A stretch of 64,000 nucleotides of DNA, from contig CASEFL010000005.1 of the NCBI GenBank assembly GCA_949287245.1, positions 1 to 64,000 on the forward strand. The letters run 5' to 3'. The notes beneath the pieces are model-generated. The model ran no database searches. It was not told the origin of the DNA and was given only the letters and a program-made list of their open reading frames with translations. This DNA is from an uncultured Bacillota bacterium. Lineage in GTDB: Bacteria > Bacillota_I > Bacilli_A > RFN20 > CAG-826. The position numbers were made by a program, and so were the translations under genes. Of this stretch, positions 45,905-54,860 are shown piece after piece (within the stretch, counting starts at the first letter, position 1; the number at the start of each line of letters is the position of its first letter).

Positions 45905-48307
45905 ATGTACGACCATAAACGTATCGAATCAAAGTGGAAGAAATATTGGGAAGAGAATAACACGTTTTATTGTGACACCCACGATTTTTCAAAACCAAAA
46001 TATTATGCCTTAGATATGTTTCCTTTTCCTTCTGGGCAAGGGCTTCATGTTGGTCATCCAGAAGGATATACCGCGACCGATATTGTCTCGCGAATGAAAA
46101 GGATGCAAGGGTATAACGTTTTACATCCTATGGGCTGGGATGCTTTTGGTTTGCCTGCGGAACAATATGCCATTGAACATAATGAACATCCGGAAATTTC
46201 TACAAGAAAAAACATTGCCCATTTTAAAGAACAAATTAAAGCTTTAGGAATGTCGATTGACTGGAGCAAAGAAATCTCAACCATTGACAAAGGTTACTAT
46301 AAATGGACCCAGTGGATTTTCTGTCGCTTATTTGAACATGATTTAGCTTATGTAGCGGATGTTCCCGTTAATTTTTGTCCGGAACTTGGGACGGTTTTGG
46401 CAAATGAAGAAGTCATTGATGGAAAATCGGAACGGGGTGGTTATCCCGTTATCCGTATGCCCATGCGTCAATGGATGTTAAAAATTACCGCTTATGCGGA
46501 TCGTCTTGAAAAAGATTTATCTCTCCTTAATTGGCCAAAATCCACGATGGAAATGCAAAAAAATTGGATTGGGCGCTCGGAAGGAGTAGAAATTACCTTT
46601 AAAGTGAAAAATAGCGAAGAAACGTTTAAAGTTTTTACTACAAGAGTCGATACTTTGTATGGCTGTACTTATTGTTGCCTTGCTCCGGAACACCCTTTAG
46701 TGAAAAAACTCGTGGGAAAAAAGGAGGCAAAAGAGGTTTTTGCTTATGTTGAGGAAAGCGCAAGAAAAAGCGATTTAACGCGCACCTCCTTAAATAAAGA
46801 AAAGACAGGGGTGCCTCTTGGAGCGATGGCTATTAACCCAATTAATCAAAAAGAGATTCCTATTTATGTAGCCGATTACGTATTAGGAAGCTACGGAACA
46901 GGGGCGGTTATGGCAGTTCCTGCTCACGATGAACGCGACTATGATTTTGCAAAAGCGCATCATCTTCCCATGATTCAAGTCTTAGAAGGAGATATCTCTA
47001 AAAAAGCGATGATTGATGATGCTCCGCATATGAATTCTGGGGATGCGGATGGCAAAAATATTGCGGAAGCAAAAAAGATTATTACTGAGAAATTGGTTAC
47101 CTTAGGCGCAGGAAAAAAAGTCATTAATTATAAACTTCGTGATTGGCTTTTTAGTCGTCAACGTTATTGGGGGGAACCTATGCCTGTTGTGATTACAGAT
47201 GATGGCGTCCCTCACATTCTTCCTGATGAAGAACTCCCGTTAACTTTACCTGAACTTGATAATTACACACCAACAAAGGATGGAAAACCTCCTTTAGCAA
47301 AAGCCCCCTCTTCTTGGTTAAATGTTTCCTATCAAGGGAAACATGCCGTAAGAGAAACAAATACAATGCCGCAATGGGCGGGATCTTGTTGGTATTATAT
47401 TCGCTATATTGATCCTCATAATAGTGAGGCTCTTGGCGATAAAAAGTTACTCGACCATTGGCTTCCAGTTGATTTATATATCGGCGGACAAGAGCATGCT
47501 GTATTGCATCTTCTTTATGCACGCTTTTGGCATAAATTCTTATACGATATTGGGGTTTTATCTTCTAAGGAACCTTTCACGCGTTTATTCCATCAAGGCA
47601 TGATTCTTGGTGCGAATAATGAAAAGATGAGTAAATCACGAGGAAATGTGGTAAATCCAGATGAGATTGTGGAAACTTCTGGTGCCGATTCCTTGCGCTT
47701 ATTTGAAATGTTTGCGGGCCCCTTATCCGATAGCAAACCTTGGTCAACTTCTGGGCTAAATGGGGCAAGACGGTTTATTGAACGTGCTTATCGATTAGTG
47801 GATGGTGAGGAAGAAAAGAAACGCCATTCTCTTGAGAATTCCCATGAACTTGATTTTGTTTATCATTCAATGGTCAAAAAATGTACGGAAGATTTTGAAA
47901 CTTTAGATTTTAATACTGCCATTTCTTCGATGATGGTCTTTGTTAATGAGTGTTATAAGGTAAAATCTCTTTATGTTCCTTACTTAGAAGGATTTACGAA
48001 GATTTTCTCTTGTATTTGTCCTTTCGCTGGAGAAGAAATGTGGTCGCTTCTTCATCATGAAGGGACAATTGCCTATGAGTCTTGGCCAAAATACGAAGAA
48101 AGTTATTTGGTCCAAAAAAAGGTAAAAGTCGCCTTACAAATAAACGGAAAAGTGCGAGACGTTTTTGAAGTTTCACCAAGTGCGAACGAAGAGGAAATAA
48201 AAAAACTAGCCTTAGAAAGTAAAAAGGTCGCTTCATATTTAGAAAATAAAACCATTCGTAAAATCATTTACATTCCTGGGAAAATTATGAATATTGTTGT
48301 TGGTTAG
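45905..48307 (+). CDS. leuS: Leucyl-tRNA synthetase
   Basis: 800 residues, class I synthetase charging tRNA-Leu. The HIGH-equivalent is [14 protein letters not shown] and KMSKSRGN is the second signature. The CP1 editing domain (about 220-400) includes the TRVDTLYG and [11 protein letters not shown] segments that discard mischarged tRNA. Start at 45905: AAAGGAG lies 5 bases upstream. It follows glgA by 29 bases with no T-box leader and no terminator, so it may be read from the glycogen promoter. Confidence 0.97.
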   Translation: MYDHKRIESKWKKYWEENNTFYCDTHDFSKPKYYALDMFPFPSGQGLHVGHPEGYTATDIVSRMKRMQGYNVLHPMGWDAFGLPAEQYAIEHNEHPEISTRKNIAHFKEQIKALGMSIDWSKEISTIDKGYYKWTQWIFCRLFEHDLAYVADVPVNFCPELGTVLANEEVIDGKSERGGYPVIRMPMRQWMLKITAYADRLEKDLSLLNWPKSTMEMQKNWIGRSEGVEITFKVKNSEETFKVFTTRVDTLYGCTYCCLAPEHPLVKKLVGKKEAKEVFAYVEESARKSDLTRTSLNKEKTGVPLGAMAINPINQKEIPIYVADYVLGSYGTGAVMAVPAHDERDYDFAKAHHLPMIQVLEGDISKKAMIDDAPHMNSGDADGKNIAEAKKIITEKLVTLGAGKKVINYKLRDWLFSRQRYWGEPMPVVITDDGVPHILPDEELPLTLPELDNYTPTKDGKPPLAKAPSSWLNVSYQGKHAVRETNTMPQWAGSCWYYIRYIDPHNSEALGDKKLLDHWLPVDLYIGGQEHAVLHLLYARFWHKFLYDIGVLSSKEPFTRLFHQGMILGANNEKMSKSRGNVVNPDEIVETSGADSLRLFEMFAGPLSDSKPWSTSGLNGARRFIERAYRLVDGEEEKKRHSLENSHELDFVYHSMVKKCTEDFETLDFNTAISSMMVFVNECYKVKSLYVPYLEGFTKIFSCICPFAGEEMWSLLHHEGTIAYESWPKYEESYLVQKKVKVALQINGKVRDVFEVSPSANEEEIKKLALESKKVASYLENKTIRKIIYIPGKIMNIVVG

Positions 48308-48436
48308 TTGCCCTTCTCATCTCCTTATTTTTATAGAAATACAGGCTTTTTTGATGCATCTTTTTTAATTGAGGAGTAGGATGCTTTTGGCAGGATATCT
48401 TAAAGAAAGAATCCTAGCTAAGGAGATGCCTTATTT
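48308..48436. other. Intergenic region upstream of coaX
   Basis: 129 bases with no gene. It contains GATGCATC, a weak GCATC...GATGC hairpin and an AGGAT...ATCCT hairpin. I see no consensus promoter and no known riboswitch. An AAGGAG lies 11 bases before the coaX ATG. Confidence 0.3.
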
Positions 48437-49204
48437 ATGAATATTGCTGTTGATGTAGGGAATACGTTAACAAAATTTGGTTTAGAAGAAAGAGGAGTTG
48501 TTCTTTCTTCCTTTGAATGGTCGACAAATAGCAATCAGCGAAAAGATGAATTGCTTCGAGAATTAAAACGCTTCTTATCGCCTTTTTTGTCTAAGGATAT
48601 AGATTTCCAAGCGATATTATCTTCTGTTGTGCCTTCTTTAAGCAAGGAATACGTGAAGGCTTTAGAAGAAATAACACATAAAAAAGTAACAATTGTGGGG
48701 CCTGGACTTAAAACAGGATTAGCTTTATATGTTGATCATCCAAAGGAAGTGGGTGCGGATCTAATTGCGGCAAGTATTGGTGCTTTAAAATATGGAAAGG
48801 GAAATCTTTTTATCGCAGATTTAGGAACCGCATCAAAATATATTTATCTAGATAAAGAGGGGAGATTTGCAGGGCTTTCGATTGCCCCTGGTCTTGATAT
48901 TTCAGCAAAAGTCCTTTCCGAAAAGGGTGCCGCTTTGCCTTCCTTTGCTTATGAAATTCCTCCTTCTCCTTTAGGAAAAAATACTTTAGATTGTCTAAAA
49001 AGCGGGCTTATTTATGGAACTTATTTTGAAATCAATGGTTTTAAAAACGCCTTTGAAAAGATTGCCAATCATTCTTTGACTTGTTTTTTAACAGGAGGAA
49101 ATGCTTCCTTTCTTGCCCCGTTATTTCCCGATTATTTTTATAAGGAAAATCTTGTTTTAGAAGGTCTTTTTTCGATATTAAAAAGGAGAGAAATTCATGA
49201 TTAG
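48437..49204 (+). CDS. coaX: Type III pantothenate kinase
   Basis: 255 residues, phosphorylating pantothenate in the first step of coenzyme A synthesis. ASKHA-fold motifs: DVGNTLTKFG at the start, DHPKEVGADLIAAS for substrate binding, and FIADLGTASKY. The last includes the catalytic-site Asp. It overlaps the ECF S-component gene by 8 bases, and this pairing suggests a pantothenate uptake-and-trapping unit. Confidence 0.93.
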   Translation: MNIAVDVGNTLTKFGLEERGVVLSSFEWSTNSNQRKDELLRELKRFLSPFLSKDIDFQAILSSVVPSLSKEYVKALEEITHKKVTIVGPGLKTGLALYVDHPKEVGADLIAASIGALKYGKGNLFIADLGTASKYIYLDKEGRFAGLSIAPGLDISAKVLSEKGAALPSFAYEIPPSPLGKNTLDCLKSGLIYGTYFEINGFKNAFEKIANHSLTCFLTGGNASFLAPLFPDYFYKENLVLEGLFSILKRREIHD

Positions 49205-49883
49205 AACCATTTTATTTTGGATTTTCCTTCTCCTTTTTCTTCTTATGTTTTTATTTCTTTTTCAAAAAAGTTATAAGAAACATTCAATTACGGCAAGAAG
49301 TGTTGCGATTGATGGTATTTTTGCCGCCATCATTTTCCTTCTTGGTTTTATTCCTCAACTTGGCTATATCCAGATTTTTCCTGGGATCTCATTAACGTTA
49401 AATCATATCCCTGTTTTAATTGGAGCTTGTTTATTTGGGGCTAAAAAAGGAACACTTTATGGTTTTCTTTTTGGGATTACTTCCATGATTCAAGGTGCGA
49501 TTAATGGGACGGGTTTAAATGTTTTATTTATTTATCCTTGGATTGCCTTACCTCCTCGTATTCTTTTTGGATTATTTGCTGGTCTTTTCTTTTCTCTTCG
49601 AAAAAGAACTTCTAAGATATGGGGAAGTACTTTATTTGAAAGCATAGGCGCTTTCTTCCTTACAGTACTTCATACTGCTCTTGTTTTTGGGGATTTATTT
49701 CTCTTTTACTATGAAGAAACTCTATCCTTCTTTATTAGTGATAGCCCTATAATTCAAGGCGTTGGTTTTACTTTCTTAGGGGCCTTGCTTATTGGGGCCT
49801 TAGGAGAGGCAATTCTTGCTGCAATGGTTGTTCCTGCAACATGTGGCGGGGTAAGAAAAGCATTAGGAAATCGAAATGAATAA
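49197..49883 (+). CDS. ECF transporter S component, probably for pantothenate
   Basis: 228 residues with six hydrophobic segments after a short N-terminal membrane stretch. The family pattern ARSVAIDGIFAAIIFLLGF, then FPGISLTLNHIPVLIGACLF and GAKKGTLYGFLFGITSM, is typical of energy-coupling-factor substrate-binding subunits. It must share an EcfAAT module encoded elsewhere. Overlap with coaX suggests pantothenate (PanT-like) as the substrate; this is context only. Confidence 0.72.
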   Translation: MIRTILFWIFLLLFLLMFLFLFQKSYKKHSITARSVAIDGIFAAIIFLLGFIPQLGYIQIFPGISLTLNHIPVLIGACLFGAKKGTLYGFLFGITSMIQGAINGTGLNVLFIYPWIALPPRILFGLFAGLFFSLRKRTSKIWGSTLFESIGAFFLTVLHTALVFGDLFLFYYEETLSFFISDSPIIQGVGFTFLGALLIGALGEAILAAMVVPATCGGVRKALGNRNE

Positions 49884-49892
49884 AGGAGAATT

Positions 49893-51248
49893 ATGAATAC
49901 AAAAAAGATTGCCAAAAGATATCAAAAAGAAGCATTACTCGCCTTACAAAAGTGGATACAAATTCCTTCCACTTATGATGAAAGTACAATTACGGAGGGT
50001 GCACCATTTGGTAAAGGAGTGCAGAAGGCTCTTAAGTTCTTTGGAACTTTAGGAGAAAAAAATGGCTTCCATGTTGAAAATATTGATGGTTACGCAACCG
50101 AATTATCTTATGGAGAGGAAGGTCCTTTAATTGGTATTTATGGACATGCAGATGTTGTTCCTCCTGGAGATAAATGGAAGCATGCTCCTTTTGGCGGCGT
50201 TTATGAGAATGGCGTTATTTATGGACGTGGAGCCACAGATGATAAAGGGCCTATGATTGCTGCTTTTTTTGCTACCAAAGCTTTAAAGGATTTAGGACTT
50301 ATTCAAGGGTTCCGTGTCAAACTTGTTGCCGGTGGAGATGAAGAAAGAGGAAGTAGTTGTCTCCGTTATTATTTTGAAAAAGGGCATGGAGAAAAGCCTA
50401 CTTTTGGCTTTACTCCTGATAGTGATTGGCCACTTATTTATGGAGAAAAAGGAATGCGCGGCTACTCCTTAACAAGAGTATGCGATTTATCACCGATTGT
50501 TGCTATGGATGGAGGAAGCGTTTCTAACGCTGTCTGTGATTCTCTTTTGGTGACAATGAAGAAGAATATAGAAATTGAAAAAGCAGTAAAAAGAGAGGGG
50601 ATTGACGCCGATTTATTAGGTAATGAAGCCTTAACGATGATTCGTTTTAAAGGAAAAGCGGCGCATGGTTCTACTCCTGAACTTGGTAAAAATGCAGCGG
50701 GTAGTGCCTTCTCTTTCCTTGGGAAAGAATGCAAAAATATTTGGTTAGAAAAATTAGGAAATATTCTTCTTTCTGGAGATGGTTCTTTCTGGGGCGGAAG
50801 AGATGAAAGCAAAGAATTAGGCAAAGCTAGTTATAATTATGGTGTGATTAATTATGACGGAAAAAGATTAAAGATTTCTTTAGATTTCCGTTTTGGTGAA
50901 ACTGCAGATCCAGATTGTTTAATGAAAAAATTAGGTGAGGAATCAAAAATGAATCTTGTTTTGCTTAATGAGCATAAGCATCTTCTTTTTGATAAAAAGA
51001 GTCCCTTGGTCAAAACCTTACTTACTTCCTATCGTTTTGTAAGCGGTGATCTTTTTGCTAAGCCATTTACCATTGGGGGAGGAACTTACGCAAAAGAAGC
51101 ACCGAATACGGTTGCCTTTGGTGCTTGTTTTAAAGGAAGAGATGGGAATATGCATGCTCCAGAAGAATATTTATTAGAGAAAGACTTCATGCTGGATATT
51201 GCTATTTATATGAAAGCGATTTTATCTTTGGGGAAGAAAGCAAAGTGA
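49893..51248 (+). CDS. pepV: M20 dipeptidase, PepV/Sapep-like
   Basis: 451-residue two-zinc peptidase. Visible ligands and motifs are GHADVVPPGD, GRGATDDKGP, the catalytic GGDEERGSS, FTPDSDWP, and the C-terminal GGGTYAKEAPN. A lid domain lies in the middle. Length is close to PepV (about 470). It would hydrolyse dipeptides in the cytoplasm. AAAGGAG precedes the ATG. Its TGA stop overlaps the GTG start of trmB. Confidence 0.9.
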   Translation: MNTKKIAKRYQKEALLALQKWIQIPSTYDESTITEGAPFGKGVQKALKFFGTLGEKNGFHVENIDGYATELSYGEEGPLIGIYGHADVVPPGDKWKHAPFGGVYENGVIYGRGATDDKGPMIAAFFATKALKDLGLIQGFRVKLVAGGDEERGSSCLRYYFEKGHGEKPTFGFTPDSDWPLIYGEKGMRGYSLTRVCDLSPIVAMDGGSVSNAVCDSLLVTMKKNIEIEKAVKREGIDADLLGNEALTMIRFKGKAAHGSTPELGKNAAGSAFSFLGKECKNIWLEKLGNILLSGDGSFWGGRDESKELGKASYNYGVINYDGKRLKISLDFRFGETADPDCLMKKLGEESKMNLVLLNEHKHLLFDKKSPLVKTLLTSYRFVSGDLFAKPFTIGGGTYAKEAPNTVAFGACFKGRDGNMHAPEEYLLEKDFMLDIAIYMKAILSLGKKAK

Positions 51249-51856
51249 GAGGAAGATACAAGGCTTGGGCACCAAGTTTATTAAAGGAACATCCTGAATA
51301 TGTTTTTCAAGGGGAAAAGGATCCTTTTCTTGATGAAGCAAAAGAACTAGAAATTGGTGCAGGGAAAGGGTCTTTTGCTGTCCAAATGGCAAAAAAGGGC
51401 CATGTTTTGCTTGCTTTAGAGCGGGATATTTCTTGTGCCGGTTTATTTTTAAAAAAACTTCTTCTTGAAGAAGAAAGTCTTCCTTTACGGATTTTTCCTG
51501 TTGATTTCGACGATGCTTTGCCTATTTTGGGCAAGAAAAAATTTACGAAGATTTATCTTAATTTTTCTGATCCCTGGCCCAAGAAAAAGCATGAAAAACG
51601 AAGACTATTTTATCCTCCGCGCTTTTCCCAAATTGGTAATCTTTTAGATCGTGGGGGAGAGATTTATATCAAAACGGATAATGATGACTTATATTCTTAT
51701 GCGTTAAAGTGTGTGGAACCTTCGGGATTTTTTATGAAAAAAAGACAAGATATTTATGAAAACGTTGAACAGATGGACGCGATGAGTGAATATGAAGCGA
51801 ATTTTCGTAAGGAAGGGAAAAATATCCATCGTTTAATCTTAGGGAAGGAGAATTAA
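51245..51856 (+). CDS. trmB: tRNA (guanine-N7)-methyltransferase
   Basis: 203 residues, forming m7G46 in tRNA. The SAM motif is ELEIGAGKGSFAVQMAK, the family motif is YLNFSDPWPKKKHEKRRL, and the C-terminal part has IYIKTDNDDLY. It starts with GTG overlapping the stop of pepV (GTGA). Length is normal. Confidence 0.95.
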   Translation: MRGRYKAWAPSLLKEHPEYVFQGEKDPFLDEAKELEIGAGKGSFAVQMAKKGHVLLALERDISCAGLFLKKLLLEEESLPLRIFPVDFDDALPILGKKKFTKIYLNFSDPWPKKKHEKRRLFYPPRFSQIGNLLDRGGEIYIKTDNDDLYSYALKCVEPSGFFMKKRQDIYENVEQMDAMSEYEANFRKEGKNIHRLILGKEN

Positions 51857-51860
51857 CTGC

Positions 51861-52466
51861 ATGTATCGTTTATTTTATAACCATGAAGTAACAGGAGATG
51901 TTTTGTTCTTGTTATTAAAACCAGAACTCATACCAAATAAAGTTATCGAAAAAGAAAATGCGGCACTTCTTTACTTGAATGATGAACTTATTGGTGTGAA
52001 CTTTTTTCATGTTTCGCGAATTATTCGTTTATATAGTCACGGGATGATTGCTACTCCAGGAGAAGAACTTTTAACAATTGTAAATTCTTTATTAAAAGAA
52101 GTGGGGCTTCCTGCTTTACCTCCAACACTTGACTCTGGTTATCATGTTTTCCGCCTTATGAAAAGAGAAGAACATCCTCTTTCTGATCAATTGTCTATCC
52201 TTACTTTAAAAGACAAAGAGAGAGAATATTCTACTGTTACCTCTTTAAAAGAACTAAAAGAAGGTGCTTATGTTGTTGCTGCAACCGCAAACTGTATCCT
52301 GCGTGATGGAAGCTTATTTACGCCTCATGAGGATCATCATATTCCTGTCGATTTATATCTTTGTTCACCATATGCCTTGCGTTTAGGGGAAAGAAAAGAT
52401 ATTCCCTTTTATCCAGAAGGATATGAAGAGGGAGAAGATTTTTATCTTCCTAAGGAGGAAAAATAA
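51861..52466 (+). CDS. YtpR-like tRNA-binding-domain protein
   Basis: 201 residues. The N-terminal part (MYRLFYNHEVTGDVLFLLL) fits YtpR, a stand-alone protein with a tRNA-binding OB domain like the N terminus of PheT. The OB part is weak here: HPLSDQLSILTL matches the HPxxDxLxxC pattern of the domain, but the later GMxxS motif is missing. The function of YtpR is not settled. Adjacent trmB suggests a tRNA connection. Confidence 0.65.
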   Translation: MYRLFYNHEVTGDVLFLLLKPELIPNKVIEKENAALLYLNDELIGVNFFHVSRIIRLYSHGMIATPGEELLTIVNSLLKEVGLPALPPTLDSGYHVFRLMKREEHPLSDQLSILTLKDKEREYSTVTSLKELKEGAYVVAATANCILRDGSLFTPHEDHHIPVDLYLCSPYALRLGERKDIPFYPEGYEEGEDFYLPKEEK

Positions 52467-53569
52467 TGGAAGAGTTAGAGATTCATTTAAAAGAACAAGG
52501 GAAGATTTCTCGTTTAACAAATAAAACATTCCAATTTGACTCGCGGATTGGCGAAGGTTTTTGGAGTGCAAATTATTTTTTAAAAACTCGAGAGATTGTT
52601 CGAAAATGCGCTCCAGGACACATCGTGGAAGAACAATTCTTTCAAAGAAAAGATAACGTTATGGTGTGTGGTATTGATGAATGCATTGCTCTTCTTCACC
52701 AATTTGCCGCGCATCCTGAGGACCTAGAAATTTGGGCATTAAACGATGGAGACATCGTAAGTGCTGGTGAACCTGTAATAAAAATATTCGGACGATATGA
52801 GGATTTTGGCTATTTAGAATCGATTTTAGATGGGATATTAGCTAGAAGAAGTTCGGTGACAACAAACGTAAAAGAAGTGGTTACTGCTTTGCGTGGAACC
52901 GACGCTTTTTCCATGGCAGACCGCCAAGATGATTATCAAACCCAAGCAGGAGATGGCTATAGTACTTATGTTGCCGGTATTAAGAAATTTTCTACCGATG
53001 CTCAAGGTTCATGGGTGGGAGTTAAAGGAATGGGTACAATGCCGCATGCTTTAATTGAGATTGCAAATGGTGATATCGTGAAAGCAGCCAAGATGTATAA
53101 ATCCACCTATCCTGAGGAACAAGTGACTTGTTTAATTGATTATCATAACAATGTTGTTCGTGATACGTTAACCGTTGCTAAAGAGTTAGGCCATGATTTA
53201 AGAGGAGTGCGCGTTGATACCTCAAAAGCCTTAATCGATCATTATTTTGATGACAAAGATACCAGCGGTTTTGATCCCCATGGTGTATGCAAAGAACTGA
53301 TTTATGCTTTAAAGAAAGCATTAATTCAAAACGGTTATGATTGGGTAAAAATCACAGTTTCTAGTGGTTTTACGGCAAAGAAAATTGAAGAATGGACACG
53401 GCTTGGTGTGCCTGTTGATTGTTATGGTGTAGGAAGCTCTCTTATTGTGAATGATACCGTTGGTTTTACAGGCGACTTAGTAAAAATTGATGGGAAAGAT
53501 GAGGCAAAAGAAGGAAGAAAAGATATTCCTTCTACGCGTCTTCTTCGTGTTCCTTATTTTTCGCATTGA
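52466..53569 (+). CDS. pncB: Nicotinate phosphoribosyltransferase
   Basis: 367 residues, converting nicotinate and PRPP to nicotinate mononucleotide for NAD salvage. Motifs include RRSSVTTNV near residue 133, GVKGMGTMPHALIE, and the C-terminal VRVDTSKALIDHYF and GVPVDCYGVGSSL. It is of the short form rather than the 430-490-residue form. It overlaps the YtpR-like gene by one base and is followed by a strong terminator. Confidence 0.92.
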   Translation: MEELEIHLKEQGKISRLTNKTFQFDSRIGEGFWSANYFLKTREIVRKCAPGHIVEEQFFQRKDNVMVCGIDECIALLHQFAAHPEDLEIWALNDGDIVSAGEPVIKIFGRYEDFGYLESILDGILARRSSVTTNVKEVVTALRGTDAFSMADRQDDYQTQAGDGYSTYVAGIKKFSTDAQGSWVGVKGMGTMPHALIEIANGDIVKAAKMYKSTYPEEQVTCLIDYHNNVVRDTLTVAKELGHDLRGVRVDTSKALIDHYFDDKDTSGFDPHGVCKELIYALKKALIQNGYDWVKITVSSGFTAKKIEEWTRLGVPVDCYGVGSSLIVNDTVGFTGDLVKIDGKDEAKEGRKDIPSTRLLRVPYFSH

Positions 53570-53583
53570 AACAAAAAGAAAAG

Positions 53584-53613
53584 AAAAACATCCTTTTTCG
53601 AGGGATGTTTTTT
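53584..53613 (+). terminator. Rho-independent terminator after pncB
   Basis: AAAAACATCC and GGATGTTTTT form a 10-bp stem around a short loop, ending in TTTT. It closes the coaX-to-pncB unit. The A-rich left flank would also give a T tract on the other strand. Confidence 0.88.
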
Positions 53614-53624
53614 CTTATATAACA

Positions 53625-53638
53625 TGAAAACGCTTACA
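53625..53638. promoter_or_regulatory. Cre-like site upstream of the CcpA-like gene
   Basis: TGAAAACGCTTACA matches the cre consensus at all fixed positions. It lies about 110 bases upstream of the best promoter for the LacI-family gene, just after the pncB terminator. It may serve autoregulation. Confidence 0.6.
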
Positions 53639-53670
53639 AGATAATTTATTCGATAAATCCCTATGATTTA

Positions 53671-53720
53671 TGAAAGTTTACATTCGAAATATATGTAACT
53701 TTCACATCTCTTTCATGAAA
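53671..53720. promoter_or_regulatory. Inverted repeat and palindrome upstream of the CcpA-like gene
   Basis: TGAAAGTTTACAT (53671-53683) and ATGTAACTTTCA (53693-53704) are inverted copies apart from one extra T. TTTCATGAAA (53711-53720) is a perfect 10-base palindrome. Both lie between the cre-like site and the promoter, so a second regulator may bind here. Confidence 0.45.
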
Positions 53721-53735
53721 ATAAATAAAAATATA

Positions 53736-53765
53736 TTGGAAAACTAGTTTTTGAGTTGTCATAAT
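53736..53765 (+). promoter_or_regulatory. Promoter of the CcpA-like gene
   Basis: TTGGAA (53736-53741) and the extended -10 TGTCATAAT (box 53760-53765) are spaced by 18 bases. The leader is about 25 bases and contains GGCAATTTGCC, a small palindrome, before AAAGGGG. Confidence 0.55.
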
Positions 53766-53796
53766 TTAATTGGCAATTTGCCGAAAGGGGATAAGA

Positions 53797-54795
53797 ATGC
53801 GAAATACGAAAGATCGAGTGACGATATATCAAGTTGCACAAAAAGCTCATGTTTCTTTAGCAACCGTAAGCCGTGTTATTAATAAAAAAGGAAATGTTAC
53901 GGAAGAAACAAGAGAACGGGTCGAGAATGCAATTAAGGATTTAGGTTATAAGCCGAGCGGTTTGGCTCAAGCCTTAGCAACAAATAAAACAACCAATATT
54001 GGTTTGATTATTCCTAGTGCGAATTATGTTTATATCTCGAATATCCTAAATGGCATTACGGAAGTAACAAAAGAAAAAGGATTTACCTTAACGGTTTTTA
54101 CTACTTCTCATAGTCGTGAGGAAGCTTTACAAACTTTAGAAAAAGTCATTGTTACGCATGTGGATGGTGCGATAGTTTTTGATGATGAACTTTCAGAAGA
54201 AGATGTTATCAATTTAAATTCTTATAGTGTGCCTACAATTGTTATTAATAAGAATTTGCAAGGAGAAAAGACTGCTTCCATTTCTTTATCCTATGGGCGT
54301 TTGCTTGCTAGTTTAATTGAAGAACATTATCAACGGAATGACCGCCCAATGACCTTCCTTCATGTGCATGATGGTGGGCGTTTATTAGCGCACTGCGAAC
54401 ATATTTTCTGTGAAACACATGCTCGTTTGAATCGTCCTTATCAAATTGTAAATGTTGACGATTCTTATAAACGAACTTATTACGATTTCTTAGAGCGTTT
54501 TAAAGAAACAAAAGATGGCTATTTCATTGCGTATCGTGATTCTATTGCCGCGGCGGTAGAAAACGCCGCCACCGATAGTGGACTTGAAGTTCCTAATTCT
54601 GTTGAAGTCCTTTCTTTAGTAGGAACAAAATATGCAAATATTGTTCGTCCCATGCTTACTTCTTTTGAAATTGACTTACAAGAAGTAGGAAGACGTGCAA
54701 TGTATATGTTAATTGATCTTATTAACGAAACTTTATACGACAAGAGTTACAGTTTTGAGGCGCGATTAATTACCAGAGATTCGACCTTACATTAA
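53797..54795 (+). CDS. ccpA: CcpA-like LacI-family transcriptional regulator
   Basis: 332 residues. The N-terminal LacI helix-turn-helix reads VTIYQVAQKAHVSLATVSRV, and the hinge helix is GLAQALATNK. A periplasmic-binding-protein-like core follows. The close match of the DNA-reading part to catabolite control protein A, and three cre-like sites in the same window, support CcpA over a local sugar repressor. No sugar operon is adjacent. ATG 53797 has AAAGGGG 6 bases upstream; the TTG at 53770 has no such site. A terminator follows. Confidence 0.75.
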   Translation: MRNTKDRVTIYQVAQKAHVSLATVSRVINKKGNVTEETRERVENAIKDLGYKPSGLAQALATNKTTNIGLIIPSANYVYISNILNGITEVTKEKGFTLTVFTTSHSREEALQTLEKVIVTHVDGAIVFDDELSEEDVINLNSYSVPTIVINKNLQGEKTASISLSYGRLLASLIEEHYQRNDRPMTFLHVHDGGRLLAHCEHIFCETHARLNRPYQIVNVDDSYKRTYYDFLERFKETKDGYFIAYRDSIAAAVENAATDSGLEVPNSVEVLSLVGTKYANIVRPMLTSFEIDLQEVGRRAMYMLIDLINETLYDKSYSFEARLITRDSTLH

Positions 54796-54802
54796 AAGGG
54801 GC

Positions 54803-54826
54803 AGGAGGGGGAACCCTCCTTTTTTT
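54803..54826 (+). terminator. Rho-independent terminator after the CcpA-like gene
   Basis: AGGAGGG and CCCTCCT form a 7-bp stem around GGAA, followed by TTTTTT. It closes the monocistronic regulator gene. Confidence 0.88.
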
Positions 54827-54860
54827 GAAACAAAAATGCATGTCATTTCGTCTAATAAGT

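Noticed and set aside
47193-47522. 109-codon minus-strand open frame inside leuS
   Set aside because: It lies wholly inside a highly conserved synthetase gene, has no ribosome binding site and no recognisable protein. It is a frame shadow.
48308-48436. Riboswitch or terminator between leuS and coaX
   Set aside because: The short repeats have long loops or no following T tract, and no known riboswitch core could be recognised.
53770-53796. TTG start for the CcpA-like gene at 53770
   Set aside because: It has no ribosome binding site, and it lies at or before the predicted transcription start. ATG 53797 has AAAGGGG at good spacing.
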